From Streptacidiphilus jeojiense (lineage in GTDB: Bacteria > Actinomycetota > Actinomycetes > Streptomycetales > Streptomycetaceae), in contig NZ_JOEH01000011.1 of NCBI RefSeq assembly GCF_000719095.1, forward strand, positions 186,001 to 250,000: DNA of 64,000 nucleotides, given 5' to 3'. Of the stretch, positions 63,457 through 64,000 are shown in pieces (the first letter of the stretch is position 1; the number at the start of each line of letters is the position of its first letter). The notes beneath the pieces were generated by a model, which saw only the letters and a list, made by a program, of their open reading frames with translations, was not told the DNA's origin and did not search any database. Made by a program: the position numbers and the translations under genes.

Positions 63457-64000
63457 GCGGCACCGACCCGACCAGGGAACTGCTGCCCACCGCCGACCCG
63501 GCGCAGACCCTGGCCGCGGTCCGGCGCCTGCTGCGCCCGCGCCGAGCACTGGCCCTCGCCGGACTCGCCACCATGACCGGCGCCACCGCCGTGGGACTGC
63601 TCACCCAGCCGCTGCTGGGCCACATCGTCGACCTGGTCGCCGACCACCGCGGCCCCGGCGCCCTGACCCTCCCGGCCGTGCTGCTGGTGCTGGTCGCTGT
63701 GGTGCAGGGCGCCACCACCGCGCTCGGCCGCTCGCTGACCGCCCGGCTCGGCGAGACCGTACTGGCCGCACTGCGCGAGGACTTCGTCGAACGGGCGCTG
63801 CGGCTGCCGCAGCAGCAGTTGGAGCGGGCCGGCTCCGGCGATCTCACCGCCAGGGTCACCGGGGACGTCTCCCGGGTGGCCGAGGCCGTCCGCACCGCCC
63901 TGCCTGAGCTGGTCCGCTCGGCGCTGGCGATCGTGCTGACCCTGGGCGCGCTCGCACTGCTGGACTGGCGCTTCCTGCTGGCGGCGCTACTGGCCGTGCC
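63453..64000 (+). CDS. ABC half-transporter, partner subunit (partial)
   Basis: The gene starts at ATG 63453, overlapping the first subunit by four bases, and runs off the window after 182 codons. The visible part is the membrane domain (LALAGLATMTGATAVGLLTQ, LPAVLLVLVAVVQGATTALG, and the coupling-helix region ERALRLPQQQLERAGSGDLT). The ATPase domain is outside the window; it should carry intact Walker motifs if the heterodimer model is right. Confidence 0.9.
   Translation, partial: MSGTDPTRELLPTADPAQTLAAVRRLLRPRRALALAGLATMTGATAVGLLTQPLLGHIVDLVADHRGPGALTLPAVLLVLVAVVQGATTALGRSLTARLGETVLAALREDFVERALRLPQQQLERAGSGDLTARVTGDVSRVAEAVRTALPELVRSALAIVLTLGALALLDWRFLLAALLAV

Overview
The window is high-GC actinobacterial DNA. 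Gene content points to the Streptomycetaceae (Streptomyces, Kitasatospora or a relative; the genus cannot be fixed from sequence alone): XRE/DUF5753 and DUF6879 regulators, an AfsR/SARP-type regulator, a dasABC-like chito-sugar transporter, type II glutamine synthetase, LigB-type DNA ligase, DUF5685 and many GTGA/ATGA overlapping starts. No rRNA, tRNA or CRISPR array was found.

Left part, about 1-28 kb, is accessory and heavily rearranged. It holds small regulator operons (326-2484), a SLATT-like membrane protein (2902-3423), a frameshifted MFS transporter (4026-5464), two chimeric ORFs built from unrelated genes (5829-6713 and 22172-22921), an ABC exporter with a two-component system (6903-11510), a secreted serine hydrolase (12316-13584), a macro-domain locus (14870-16250), joined IS701 and ISL3 transposase fragments (17043-18183), and a nearly complete IS5-type element with perfect 17-bp ends (21226-22123). 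Between the IS remnants lies a compact conflict-system-like cluster: a HEPN protein with an RNase-type R-x4-H motif, a repeat-tailed membrane protein, a lower-GC fusion of a DNA-binding-like head and coiled coil to an AAC(3)-type acetyltransferase, and a PIN-like gene cut off by the IS5 element. From 23 to 28 kb there are small redox and stress genes with their TetR and AraC regulators.

Right part, about 28-64 kb, is intact and chromosome-like. It contains a secreted glycosidase with a bulb-lectin domain, a SARP/NB-ARC/TPR regulator, a DrrAB-type exporter, a CPA1 antiporter and a Clp-N regulator whose start codon sits inside a nested palindromic operator. Next is a carbohydrate locus: sugar-binding lipoprotein, two permeases, GH20 hexosaminidase and GntR regulator on the minus strand, then a CBM3-GH16 enzyme, an exported hydrolase fused to an ABC ATPase, and its permease on the plus strand. 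Three copies of the 13-bp palindrome TGACCA-N-TGGTCA lie in front of these three units, and the two plus-strand leaders also share a 19-bp hairpin core at the same distance from the operator. This looks like one undescribed regulon.

The last 13 kb carry ligB, a MarR/YceI pair, glnII, an orphan ketosynthase, a YigZ-family protein, a cysteine-tailed DUF5685 protein, an MFS/ArsR pair, and a heterodimeric ABC transporter preceded by an iron box, suggesting iron-controlled siderophore transport. The second transporter subunit runs off the window.
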